A stretch of DNA of 35,932 nt from an uncultured Prevotella sp. (lineage in GTDB: Bacteria > Bacteroidota > Bacteroidia > Bacteroidales > Bacteroidaceae). The DNA is taken from positions 1-35,932 of the forward strand of contig CAMJGE010000019.1 of assembly GCA_946405145.1 (NCBI GenBank). The letters run 5' to 3'. Positions 15,617 through 24,051 of this stretch are shown here, piece after piece. The position numbers were made by a program, and so were the translations under genes. The notes beneath the pieces are model-generated. The model had not been told where the DNA came from. It searched no databases and saw only the letters and a list, made by a program, of their open reading frames with translations. How positions within the stretch are numbered: position 1 is the first letter of the stretch; every line of letters starts with the position of its first letter.

Positions 15617-16970
15617 ATCTGGCAATGTGCTTCTTGCCGTTCTTGATGTAGATGCCTTTATTGGGCTTAATCATTCTATTTCCACTTAGATCGTATATAT
15701 TTTCATCGTCAGGCCTCACATATGTGGTGGGTTTGATGCCTGTATAACCTTCCTCTCCGTAATACCCTTTAATGATGGCATCTTTCAGATCCATCTGGTT
15801 GAACTCTGGCACAGAGCGAGATGCACCATCCGATAGCCCCATCCAGTAGAAGGTCCCGATATTGTTGGCTTTAGTTTGTTCTACGAAGTAACGTGCAAAA
15901 CTCAGCATATTTTGGCGATAGAGGGCATAACCATTGTTTATACTCGTTCCCCATTCACCAATAATCACAGGGGCACCTTTTGTTACCAGATATGACTTGA
16001 GTGAACTGATCATCTGGTTTACCTCGTTCTTTGCGTTGTTGAGGTCTTTGATGTCAAGATAGGAGTGAACTTCGAAAATGATGTGGTTCTCAACTTCGTC
16101 GCTGGGAAGATTCATATATTTCAGCGGATCTTGCAGATGCGGGTTCCATGTGCCAACACCACTAGCGGCACTGTAGGTCGAGACGATGAGGTTGCGCTGG
16201 CTGTTGTTGCCCCCCGTGGCCCTAACCACATCAACGAAACTTTGTGCATAACTATTGATAGCATTATAGGCTGAAGTTGCGACAGCCGCATCATACTGTG
16301 AATTGGTAGCCATCGAGGCGAAGTTCCATGAACCATATGGATCAAGCATCTCGTTATACCCCTCGAAAAGCAGGTGCTCGTCGTAGTCTTTAAATTCCTC
16401 TGCGATCTGTTGCCAGATAGCTTCGAAGCGGTTCTTCTGATTGGCATAGTCAGCCTCACTAGCCAGAAGCCAGGCTGTATTCGCACTTCCTGTATCGTGG
16501 TGAATATTAAGAATACAGTACATACCTTGACTGATAACATAGTCAACCACCTCATGCACACGCTTCATCCATGATTCTTGAATCTTAGTGCCGATAGGGT
16601 CATTTGCACGGTCCCAGGGGGTCAGCGTCTTGGTGCTGCTATTATATTTTACGCTGTTGAAGGTAGCCTCCATATGTGGATACCAGGTCACTGGTACACG
16701 GATAGCGTTGAAGCCGGCATCCTTCATCATCTTAATCAGTTCGGGCTTAGTAATAGCCTGCGACCATGCCGTTTCGTAGTCTGATGGCGTACGACCAGAC
16801 CAATATTCGATCCACATATTGTTTATATCTCCGGAGTTACTGTCGAGCGTGTTTCCCAGATTCCAGCCCACGCCCATATTCTTAACAGCTTCTTTAGCAG
16901 TCTCAAAATCAGCAGCCTGCGTACTGAAGCACATCAGCACGCTACAAACATAAAGTAGAGTTCTCTTCAT
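15615..16970 (-). CDS. Secreted GH5 endo-beta-glucanase (GH5_4-like)
   Basis: A 451-residue cellulase-type glycoside hydrolase. After a signal peptide (MKRTLLYVCSVLMCFSTQAA) comes one GH5 TIM barrel with GVGWNLGNTLD (33-43), R91, NIHHD (155-159), acid/base E207 (YNEM), H302/Y304 and nucleophile E339 (IIGEWG). GWNLGNTLD and NIHHD are typical of subfamily GH5_4, which includes endoglucanases and xyloglucanases. The last 30 residues (NIYDLSGNRM...KGIYIKNGKKHI) look like the C-terminal tail common on secreted Prevotella proteins, possibly a type IX secretion or surface-anchoring signal. It lies alone, opposite in direction to its neighbours, between serA and the DUF1015 gene. Confidence 0.92.
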   Translation of the reverse strand: MKRTLLYVCSVLMCFSTQAADFETAKEAVKNMGVGWNLGNTLDSNSGDINNMWIEYWSGRTPSDYETAWSQAITKPELIKMMKDAGFNAIRVPVTWYPHMEATFNSVKYNSSTKTLTPWDRANDPIGTKIQESWMKRVHEVVDYVISQGMYCILNIHHDTGSANTAWLLASEADYANQKNRFEAIWQQIAEEFKDYDEHLLFEGYNEMLDPYGSWNFASMATNSQYDAAVATSAYNAINSYAQSFVDVVRATGGNNSQRNLIVSTYSAASGVGTWNPHLQDPLKYMNLPSDEVENHIIFEVHSYLDIKDLNNAKNEVNQMISSLKSYLVTKGAPVIIGEWGTSINNGYALYRQNMLSFARYFVEQTKANNIGTFYWMGLSDGASRSVPEFNQMDLKDAIIKGYYGEEGYTGIKPTTYVRPDDENIYDLSGNRMIKPNKGIYIKNGKKHIAR

Positions 16971-17006
16971 ACATTATAGTGGTTTTATTGGTTTTGTTAT
17001 TTTCTG

Positions 17007-17014
17007 CAAAATTA
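17007..17014 (-). promoter_or_regulatory. GH5 gene -7 box
   Basis: TAATTTTG on the minus strand, about 37 bases upstream of the GH5 start at 16970. No good -33 TTTG lies at the right distance, so the promoter is either weak or depends on an activator. Confidence 0.45.
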
Positions 17015-17054
17015 CGATTTATTTCCGAATTGAGACATTAATTACTGGAAAGAT

Positions 17055-17085
17055 TTTGCAAATTCAGAACTTTTACGTATTTTTG
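17055..17085 (+). promoter_or_regulatory. Promoter of DUF1015-esterase operon
   Basis: TTTG (17055-17058) is 19 bases before TATTTTTG (17078-17085), a full consensus match. Transcription would start near 17092 with a leader of about 79 bases before the ATG at 17171. Confidence 0.7.
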
Positions 17086-17170
17086 CACCTAAATTATTCT
17101 GAGATTGCATAAAAACCATATTGAATAGTGCTCTTAAACAAGTTAGATAATTTATTTTTCAACATAGAAA

Positions 17171-18418
17171 ATGGCAACAATTAAACCGTTCAAAGGCATT
17201 CGTCCACCTAAAGAGTTGGTGGAGAAGGTAGAGAGCCGTCCCTATGACGTGCTCGACAGTGAAGAGGCAAGGGTAGAGGCTGGTGACAATGAGATGAGTC
17301 TTTACCATATCATCAAACCCGAAATCGACTTCCCCGTAGGGACTTCAGAGTATGATCCGCGTGTCTATGAGAAGGCTGCAGAGAACTTCCAGAAGTTTCA
17401 GGATAAAGGTTGGTTAGTACAAGACGCGCGCGAACATTATTATATTTATGCGCAGACGATGAATGGTAAGACGCAGTATGGTCTTGTGGTATGTGCTCAT
17501 ACCGACGACTATATGGCTGGTCGTATCAAGAAGCACGAGCTCACCCGTCGTGATAAAGAAGAGGATCGCATGAAGCATGTGCGTGTGAACAATGCCAATA
17601 TCGAGCCTGTGTTCTTTGCTTATCCCGACAATCAGGTGCTCAATGCGCTCATCATGCGTTATGCTGCCACTGAGCCTGAATACGATTTTATTGCACCTAT
17701 CGATGGTTTCCGTCATCAGTTCTGGGTGATCAATGATGATAAGGATATGCAGACCATCACCGATGAGTTTGCCAAGATGCCGAGTCTTTATATTGCCGAT
17801 GGTCACCATCGTTCAGCAGCTGCAGCCCTTGTGGGTGCAGAAAAGCAGAAGCAGAATCCCAACCACAAAGGCACTGAGGAATACAACTTCTTCATGGCGG
17901 TCTGCTTCCAGGCTTCACAGCTCACGATTCTTGATTACAACCGCGTGGTAAAAGATCTCAACGGCATGTCGTCAGAAGAGTTCCTCGCCGCGCTGCAGGT
18001 AAACTTCATCGTTGAGGATAAGGGTACCGACATCTATAAGCCCCAGCAGCTTCATGAGTTCTCACTCTATCTTGATCAGCACTGGTTCAGTCTGAAAGCT
18101 AAGGAGGGCACTTACGACAACAACGATCCCATTGGTGTGCTTGATGTTGATATCTCCAGCCGTCTGATTCTCGATGAGATTCTGAACATTGGTGATTTGC
18201 GTTCTTCTCAGCGTATCGACTTCGTAGGAGGTCTGCGTGGTCTTGGAGAGCTGAAGCGCCGTGTTGACTCTGGCGAGATGCGTGCTGCCTTAGCACTCTA
18301 TCCTGTCTCAATGCAGCAGATTATGGATATTGCCGACAGCGGAAAGATCATGCCGCCAAAGGCTACATGGTTTGAGCCGAAGTTACGTTCAGGATTGGTA
18401 ATCCACAAATTAGTATAA
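17171..18418 (+). CDS. DUF1015 family protein (ParB/SerK-like DGHHR motif)
   Basis: A 415-residue cytoplasmic protein of the DUF1015 family. Landmarks are MATIKPFKGIRPPKELVEKV at the start, SRPYDVL (22-28) and SLYIADGHHRSAAA (205-218). The DGHHR motif resembles that of ParB/sulfiredoxin-like small-molecule kinases such as the archaeal free-serine kinase SerK; this resemblance is from memory and needs a structural check. In other Bacteroidetes and in Clostridia I recall this family near serA and serC, and here serCA lies just upstream with a GH5 gene between. A role in serine or phosphoserine metabolism is therefore a reasonable inference, but the function is not established. The esterase gene begins three bases after its stop. 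Confidence 0.85.
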   Translation: MATIKPFKGIRPPKELVEKVESRPYDVLDSEEARVEAGDNEMSLYHIIKPEIDFPVGTSEYDPRVYEKAAENFQKFQDKGWLVQDAREHYYIYAQTMNGKTQYGLVVCAHTDDYMAGRIKKHELTRRDKEEDRMKHVRVNNANIEPVFFAYPDNQVLNALIMRYAATEPEYDFIAPIDGFRHQFWVINDDKDMQTITDEFAKMPSLYIADGHHRSAAAALVGAEKQKQNPNHKGTEEYNFFMAVCFQASQLTILDYNRVVKDLNGMSSEEFLAALQVNFIVEDKGTDIYKPQQLHEFSLYLDQHWFSLKAKEGTYDNNDPIGVLDVDISSRLILDEILNIGDLRSSQRIDFVGGLRGLGELKRRVDSGEMRAALALYPVSMQQIMDIADSGKIMPPKATWFEPKLRSGLVIHKLV

Positions 18419-18421
18419 ACA

Positions 18422-19798
18422 ATGAAGAGATTGATGTTTTTCGGTCTGTTGCTGCTCGGGATGACAGCTCAGGCTCAGACAGCGAAGAAGTTTACCCTTA
18501 ACCTGACCGACGATGGAAAGGCACAGATGGTATGCTTTATTCCAGAGACTCCCTCTGGCAAGGCTATTGTTGGTGTACCCGGTGGCGGTTACTCTATGCT
18601 CTCGAATACCCATGAAGGCTATTTGGCTTCCGACTGGCTGAACCAGCAGGGCATTGCGTATTTCGTGGTGAACTATCGCCTGCCCAATGGTGATCGTACT
18701 TTGCCGATGGGCGATGTGCAGAAGGGTATCCGCATTGTTCGCGATTCAGCAGCTGTCTGGGGCATCAATCCTCACGATGTAGGCATCATGGGCTTCTCGG
18801 CTGGCGGTCATCTGGCTTCAGTCATATCCACCCATTCTGAGTTTGATGTGCGTCCCGACTTCTCGATTCTGTTCTATCCTGTCATCTCGATGGATGAGCG
18901 TGTGTCCCACAAGTGGTCATGCCTCAATTTCCTGGGTGAGGAAGGACAGAAGAATCCTGAGCTGGTTCACCAGTTCTCAACGCAGAATGCGGTACGCCGT
19001 CATCTCACGCCTCCTGCCATTATCATCTCAGCCAGCGACGATCGTCTGGTGCCTTTCGTAACCAACGGACTTGAGTACTATAAGGCAATGCGTAATGTGG
19101 GCAATGAATGCACCATGCTTGTCTATCCTACAGGTGATCATGGTTTTGGCTTTGGCACTTGGTTCAAGTATCACGATCAGTTGCTGTCTGAACTCAGCAC
19201 ATGGTTGCAGAATCGTCAGGCTCCTAAGACTGATGCTATCCGGGTGGCCTGTATCGGTAACAGCATTACTGATGGACATGGAATAGAGTTGGCCCCTCAG
19301 TATGGTTATCCCGCCTTGTTGCAGAAAGCTTTGGGCAGCGACTACTGGGTGAAGAACTTCGGTGTGAGCAGTCGTACGCTGCTGAATAAGGGCGATTTCC
19401 CTTATATGAAAGAGATGGCTTGGCGCGATGCTCTGGCTTTCAACCCCGACATTGTTATCATCAAGTTGGGTACCAACGACTCCAAGCCCCAGAACTGGCA
19501 GTATGCCTCAGAGTTCAAGCAAGATCTTCAGCAGATGATCAAGGCTCTTGGCAAGGCAAAGATATTCCTTTGCACACCGATTCCCGCCTTCAAACCATCA
19601 TGGAATATCAATGATTCTGTCATTGTCAATGGTATCATCCCCATTCAGAAGGAAGTGGCTCGTAAGAATGGGTTGCAGCTGATAGACCTTCATACGCTGA
19701 TGGCAAACGACGAGGAGCTGGTACAGCCCGATGGCATCCATCCCAACGAGAAGGGTGTAGCTAAGATGGCTGAGATCATTGCTGGCGCTATCAAATAA
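18422..19798 (+). CDS. Secreted two-domain esterase: alpha/beta hydrolase fused to SGNH hydrolase
   Basis: A 458-residue exported protein (signal MKRLMFFGLLLLGMTAQAQ). Residues about 25-265 form an alpha/beta-hydrolase with oxyanion motif GVPGGGYS (51-58), nucleophile S126 (GFSAGG), D207 (ASDDRLVP) and H240 (GDHGFGFG), like acetylxylan/feruloyl-type esterases. Residues about 272-458 form an SGNH/GDSL hydrolase with S281 (GNSITDG), N352 (GTNDS) and the D437/H440 pair (PDGIHPNEKG). Both catalytic sets look complete. It probably removes acyl groups from plant polysaccharides. It follows the DUF1015 gene by three bases, an odd operon partner. A terminator lies 23 bases downstream. Confidence 0.9.
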   Translation: MKRLMFFGLLLLGMTAQAQTAKKFTLNLTDDGKAQMVCFIPETPSGKAIVGVPGGGYSMLSNTHEGYLASDWLNQQGIAYFVVNYRLPNGDRTLPMGDVQKGIRIVRDSAAVWGINPHDVGIMGFSAGGHLASVISTHSEFDVRPDFSILFYPVISMDERVSHKWSCLNFLGEEGQKNPELVHQFSTQNAVRRHLTPPAIIISASDDRLVPFVTNGLEYYKAMRNVGNECTMLVYPTGDHGFGFGTWFKYHDQLLSELSTWLQNRQAPKTDAIRVACIGNSITDGHGIELAPQYGYPALLQKALGSDYWVKNFGVSSRTLLNKGDFPYMKEMAWRDALAFNPDIVIIKLGTNDSKPQNWQYASEFKQDLQQMIKALGKAKIFLCTPIPAFKPSWNINDSVIVNGIIPIQKEVARKNGLQLIDLHTLMANDEELVQPDGIHPNEKGVAKMAEIIAGAIK

Positions 19799-19821
19799 GT
19801 TTTTTTCGGATATCTATATGC

Positions 19822-19853
19822 AAAGAGGCCCGTCAATCACGACGAGCCTCTTT
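19822..19853. terminator. Terminator hairpin between esterase and tRNA-Ser
   Basis: AAAGAGGC (19822-19829) pairs with GCCTCTTT (19846-19853). An inner stem, CGTC/GACG (19831-19834 with 19841-19844), stacks on it across a C-A mismatch. The U-tract is modest on both sides, but the stem is strong and can serve the two convergent genes. Confidence 0.75.
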
Positions 19854-19859
19854 CTGTTG

Positions 19860-19947
19860 CGGAGAGTGAGGGATTCAAACCCCCGATACCCGGAAAGGGT
19901 ATACCGGATTTCGAGTCCAGCGCATTCGGTCACTCTGCCAACTCTCC
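19860..19947 (-). tRNA. tRNA-Ser (anticodon CGA)
   Basis: An 88-nt class II tRNA on the minus strand. The acceptor arms GGAGAGT/ACTCTCC pair fully, and the discriminator base is G, as usual for tRNA-Ser. The anticodon stem CTGGA/TCCGG encloses the loop CTCGAAA, giving anticodon CGA for codon UCG. The long variable arm (TACCC TTTCC GGGTA) is the serine hallmark, and the T arm reads GGGGGTTTGAATCCCTC. CCA is not encoded. A full-consensus promoter lies upstream. Confidence 0.97.
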
Positions 19948-19982
19948 AATAATAAAAAGAACGCTTTCCGGTTAAGCGGATG

Positions 19983-20014
19983 CAAAGTTAATACAAATTC
20001 CCGATAAAGCCAAA
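19983..20014 (-). promoter_or_regulatory. tRNA-Ser promoter
   Basis: On the minus strand, TTTG (20014-20011) is 20 bases before TAACTTTG (19990-19983), so the tRNA is transcribed independently of yigZ, whose stop codon is 25 bases upstream of the TTTG box. Confidence 0.75.
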
Positions 20015-20038
20015 GAAAAAACTGGAAACTTGCTGAAA

Positions 20039-20623
20039 TTAATCGAAAGTGAGTTTCTCCAGACGGTTTTTCAACTGTTCAGCCTCGCTTTGGCGGATAC
20101 TCAGTTTGATTTCGCAGGTGTTCTCAAAGGTCTGCGAGATGATGCGAGGCTGCATTTCCTTCACGATTCGCATCACATCGTTCATCATGGGGTAGGAGAA
20201 GGTATAAGTGATGACTTCCTCTACCTGGCGAGTCTCTATCTCGCAATGGGCGATGGCATCTGCCGCAGCCTCCCGATAGGCTACGATCAGACCGCTGGTG
20301 CCGAGATTCACACCACCGTAATAGCGCACCACTACTATCAGGATATCTGTGAGTTCGTTGCTGTTGATTTGTCCGAGAATCGGCTTGCCTGCTGTTGATG
20401 AGGGCTCCCCGTCGTCATTGGCTCTGAACTCCGTACGCTCAGGGCCTAACATATAGGCGTAACACACGTGGCGTGCATCGTAGTATTTCTTACGATAGCC
20501 TGCCAGCAGCTCCTTGATCTCCTCAACAGTAGATACATGATGAGCGAAGGCGAGGAACTTGCTACGCTTCTCGGTGTAGTAGCCCTCGCCTTCGGTCTTG
20601 ATCGTTTTATATTCGTCTAGCAT
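20039..20623 (-). CDS. yigZ: YigZ/IMPACT-family protein
   Basis: A 194-residue member of the UPF0029/IMPACT family. The N-terminal domain (about 1-120) has KRSKFLAFAHHV, ARHVCYAYMLG, DDGEPSSTAGKPIL and RYYGGVNLGTSGL, the standard conserved blocks. The C-terminal ferredoxin-like domain (about 135-194) is DUF1949-like. The family fold resembles the RNase PH/EF-G domain IV superfamily; the E. coli protein has no firmly established role. It lies downstream of carB on the same strand, separated by a 29-base gap made of a 9-bp CTAG repeat, so the two are probably co-transcribed. Confidence 0.92.
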   Translation of the reverse strand: MLDEYKTIKTEGEGYYTEKRSKFLAFAHHVSTVEEIKELLAGYRKKYYDARHVCYAYMLGPERTEFRANDDGEPSSTAGKPILGQINSNELTDILIVVVRYYGGVNLGTSGLIVAYREAAADAIAHCEIETRQVEEVITYTFSYPMMNDVMRIVKEMQPRIISQTFENTCEIKLSIRQSEAEQLKNRLEKLTFD

Positions 20624-20656
20624 ACCTAGTATATCTAGATTATCTAGGAATTCTAG
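20617..20656. repeat. Five-copy CTAG array, exact 9-bp period
   Basis: CTAG occurs at 20617, 20626, 20635, 20644 and 20653, always nine bases apart; the five-base spacers differ (CATAC, TATAT, ATTAT, GAATT). The array fills the entire carB-yigZ gap. On the minus strand the last CTAG contains the carB stop TAG, the next three fall in the gap and the first lies in yigZ codons 2-3, so five TAG stops are in frame every third codon. Confidence 0.9.
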
Positions 20657-23600
20657 TTGTTATATTCCTGCCAGCTCTTGATCTTAACATCATCGAGACT
20701 CATGGCGGTGAAAGCTTCAATGAAAGCCTTTGCCAGACGAACATTTGTCATCAGAGGGATATTGTGGTCGATGGCACCACGACGAATCTTGTAACCATTG
20801 GTCAGCTCGCGGCTGGTGTGGTTCTTCGGTACATTGATAACCAGACCGATCTTATGCTGACTGATGAGATCCATCACGTTGTTATCACCAGTCTCATCAG
20901 GCCAAGCCACAGCGATAGCCTTCACACCGTTGTCGTTGAAGAACTTGGCAGTACCAGCTGTTGCATAGATGGTGTAACCCTTCTTTGCCAACTGCTGTGC
21001 GGGCTCAAGGAGTGAAACCTTACCCTTGGCGCCACCAGAACTGATCAGTACAGCATCCTTTGGAATAGAGTAGCCTGTAGCAATCAGCGAGTTGAGCAGC
21101 GCCTCGTTCAGATCGTCACCCAGACAGCCAACCTCACCTGTAGAACTCATGTCCACACCCAGCACGGGGTCGGCATTCTGCAGACGGGCGAACGAGAACT
21201 GCGAAGCCTTCACACCGATGCGGTCGATGTCGAACTCGCTCTTCTCGGGTTTCTGATAAGGAGCATCGAGCATGATCTTCGTAGCGGTCTCGATGAAGTT
21301 GCGCTTCAGGATCTTCGAAACGAAGGGGAACGAACGAGAGGCACGGAGGTTACACTCGATAACCTTCACCTCACGGTTCTTTGCCAGGAACTGGATGTTA
21401 AACGGACCGCTGATGTTCAGTTCGGCAGCAATCTTGTGGGCAATCTTCTTGATCTGACGGATGGTAGAGAAGTAGATGTGCTGTGCGGGGAACACCATCG
21501 TGGCATCACCAGAGTGAACACCAGCGTACTCCACATGCTCAGAGATGGCATACTCGATCACCTCGCCCTTGTCGGCTACAGCGTCGAACTCAATCTCCTT
21601 GGTCTCTGTCATAAACTTAGAAACCACTACGGGGAACTCCTTCGATACTTCGGTTGCCATATTGAGGAAACGATGCAGTTCCTCTTCGTCGTAGCATACG
21701 TTCATCGCAGCACCAGAGAGCACATACGAAGGACGTACCAGAACGGGATAGCCCACCTTATCGACAAACTCCTTCACATCGTCGAATGAGGTCAGTGCAC
21801 GCCAAGCAGGCTGATCGATACCCAGTTTGTCGAGCATCGCGGAGAACTTATCGCGGTTTTCAGCACGGTCGATATCCACAGGACTGGTTCCCAGTACAGG
21901 CACACCCTGACGATAGAGCTTCATAGCCAGGTTGTTTGGTATCTGACCACCCACGCTGACAATCACGCCACGAGGTGATTCAAGTTCAATCACATCGAGC
22001 ACACGCTCCATCGACAGCTCGTCGAAGTACAGACGGTCGCACATATCATAGTCGGTAGATACAGTCTCTGGGTTGTAGTTGATCATGATACTCTTGTAAC
22101 CCAGCTTACGGGCTGTATTGATGGCATTCACAGAACACCAGTCGAACTCTACGGAAGAACCGATGCGATAAGCACCAGAACCCAGAACCACTACTGACTT
22201 CTCATTATTATAATAATTAATATCGTGGGCAGCAGCATACTTCTCACCCTTGGGATTGCCGAATGCAGGCACATGGGTATAGGTGAAGTAGAGGTAGTTG
22301 GTGAGCTCAGGATGCTCAGAAGCAACTGTCGGGATACGCTTTACTGACGGAACGATGCCCTTCTGCTTACGATACTTACGCACCTGAAGATTTTCCTTCT
22401 CCATATTCGTGGATTTTGACTTCAGCACGAAGCGAGCAATCTGGAAGTCACTGAATCCACAGCGCTTCACCTCCAGCAGCAACTCGTCGGACAGCTCCTC
22501 GAGAGCATTGTATTTCAGCAGCTCATGCTTCAGATCTACGATGTGCTTCAGACGCTCCAGGAACCACACGTCAATCTTCGTCAGTTCCTCGATGCGCTCA
22601 ATGGAATAGTCCTCTTCCAAAGCCTGAGCGATGGCGAAGATACGCAGATCTGTAGGATTAGCCAGTTCCTCGTCGAGATTATCGAACTTGGTGTGGTCGT
22701 TACCCACGAAGCCGTGCATACCCTGACCGATCATACGCAGACCCTTCTGGATCATTTCCTCGAAAGAACGTCCGATAGACATGATCTCACCTACGGATTT
22801 CATTGAAGAACCGATCTGACGGCTTACGCCAGCAAACTTGGTGAGATCCCAGCGCGGAATCTTACAGATCATATAGTCGAGCTGCGGAGCCACGTAGGCT
22901 GATGAGGTCGTACCCATCTCACCAATCTGGTCGAGGGTGTAGCCTAAAGCAATCTTCGCAGCCACGAAGGCGAGGGGATAGCCCGTAGCCTTAGAGGCCA
23001 AAGCAGAAGAACGGGAGAGACGTGCGTTGATCTCGATGATACGATAGTCGTTGGTCTCTGCGTTGAAGGCGAACTGAATGTTACACTCACCCACAATGCC
23101 TAAGTGCTTCACACACTTGATGGTGATATCCTGCAGCATCTTCACCTGCTCCTCACGCAGCGAACAGGTAGGAGCTACCACAATACTCTCACCCGTATGG
23201 ATACCCAGAGGGTCGAAGTTCTCCATTGAGGCTACGGTGAAGCAACGGTCGTTGGCATCACGGATGCACTCAAACTCAATCTCCTTCCAGCCCTTCAGGC
23301 TCTCTTCAACCAGAATCTGGGGTGCGAAGGTGAAGGCGCTCTCAGCCAGCTCAATAAACTTCTTCTCGTCGGGGCAGATACCAGAACCGAGACCACCCAG
23401 CGCATAAGCTGAACGGATCATGATGGGGAAGCCGATCTCATGGGCTGCCTTCAAGGCATCTTCCATCGACTCTACAGCGTGGCTTACAGGCACCTTCAGA
23501 TCCACCTCACCGAGCTTCTTCACAAACAGATCGCGGTCCTCAGTGTTCATGATAGCCTCTACGCTCGTACCTAATACCTCTACACCATACTCTTTCAGTG

Positions 23601-23913
23601 TGCCGTTCAGATAGAGCTCCGTACCGCAGTTCAGGGCAGTCTGTCCACCGAAAGCCAACAGGATACCGTCAGGACGCTCTTTCTTAATGATTTCGGTTAC
23701 GAAGTGTGTGTTTACAGGTTGGAAATACACCTTGTCTGCAATACCCTCACTGGTCTGGATGGTTGCGATGTTGGGGTTAACGAGTACGCTCTTGATACCT
23801 TCTTCGCGGAGAGCTTTTAAAGCCTGTGAACCAGAGTAGTCAAACTCACCGGCCTGTCCGATTTTCAAGGCACCCGAACCGAGTACCAACACCTTTTTCA
23901 GTTCTTTCTTCAT
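20653..23913 (-). CDS. carB: Carbamoyl-phosphate synthase, large subunit
   Basis: CarB makes carbamoyl phosphate from bicarbonate, ammonia (passed from CarA) and two ATP, feeding pyrimidine and arginine synthesis. The 1086-residue protein has the two homologous halves, each with an ATP-grasp domain: the first (about 1-405) opens KVLVLGSGALKIGQAGEFDY and has RSAYALGGLGSG; the second (about 560-935) opens SVVVLGSGAYRIGSSVEFDW and has RPSYVLSGAAMNV. An oligomerisation region lies between. The C-terminal MGS-like domain (about 950-1080, KGYTIYATAGTAKFF) is the allosteric site. No carA adjoins it; the gene upstream is a divergent glycerate kinase, so the small subunit must lie elsewhere. The stop is TAG. 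Confidence 0.97.
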   Translation of the reverse strand: MKKELKKVLVLGSGALKIGQAGEFDYSGSQALKALREEGIKSVLVNPNIATIQTSEGIADKVYFQPVNTHFVTEIIKKERPDGILLAFGGQTALNCGTELYLNGTLKEYGVEVLGTSVEAIMNTEDRDLFVKKLGEVDLKVPVSHAVESMEDALKAAHEIGFPIMIRSAYALGGLGSGICPDEKKFIELAESAFTFAPQILVEESLKGWKEIEFECIRDANDRCFTVASMENFDPLGIHTGESIVVAPTCSLREEQVKMLQDITIKCVKHLGIVGECNIQFAFNAETNDYRIIEINARLSRSSALASKATGYPLAFVAAKIALGYTLDQIGEMGTTSSAYVAPQLDYMICKIPRWDLTKFAGVSRQIGSSMKSVGEIMSIGRSFEEMIQKGLRMIGQGMHGFVGNDHTKFDNLDEELANPTDLRIFAIAQALEEDYSIERIEELTKIDVWFLERLKHIVDLKHELLKYNALEELSDELLLEVKRCGFSDFQIARFVLKSKSTNMEKENLQVRKYRKQKGIVPSVKRIPTVASEHPELTNYLYFTYTHVPAFGNPKGEKYAAAHDINYYNNEKSVVVLGSGAYRIGSSVEFDWCSVNAINTARKLGYKSIMINYNPETVSTDYDMCDRLYFDELSMERVLDVIELESPRGVIVSVGGQIPNNLAMKLYRQGVPVLGTSPVDIDRAENRDKFSAMLDKLGIDQPAWRALTSFDDVKEFVDKVGYPVLVRPSYVLSGAAMNVCYDEEELHRFLNMATEVSKEFPVVVSKFMTETKEIEFDAVADKGEVIEYAISEHVEYAGVHSGDATMVFPAQHIYFSTIRQIKKIAHKIAAELNISGPFNIQFLAKNREVKVIECNLRASRSFPFVSKILKRNFIETATKIMLDAPYQKPEKSEFDIDRIGVKASQFSFARLQNADPVLGVDMSSTGEVGCLGDDLNEALLNSLIATGYSIPKDAVLISSGGAKGKVSLLEPAQQLAKKGYTIYATAGTAKFFNDNGVKAIAVAWPDETGDNNVMDLISQHKIGLVINVPKNHTSRELTNGYKIRRGAIDHNIPLMTNVRLAKAFIEAFTAMSLDDVKIKSWQEYNN

Positions 23914-23956
23914 ATACTTTAGTTGTTTTTACGATAGATTTCTTTTTTATCGCGTG

Positions 23957-23964
23957 CAAAGTTA
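23957..23964 (-). promoter_or_regulatory. carB -7 box
   Basis: TAACTTTG on the minus strand, 43 bases before the carB ATG. The nearest TTTG (23991-23988) is 23 bases upstream, slightly too far. It lies back to back with the glycerate kinase promoter in the 138-base divergent gap. Confidence 0.5.
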
Positions 23965-24016
23965 CGAAGAAAACGGGAAAATCTTCTCAAAAAATGAAAG
24001 AAATCTGCAAAAGATA

Positions 24017-24047
24017 TTTGAAGTTTAAAATTTATTGTATAATTTTG
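24017..24047 (+). promoter_or_regulatory. Glycerate kinase promoter (leaderless)
   Basis: TTTG (24017-24020) is 19 bases before TAATTTTG (24040-24047). The start codon ATG at 24052 begins four bases after the -7 box, which is about where transcription itself should start. Confidence 0.75.
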
Positions 24048-24051
24048 CAAT

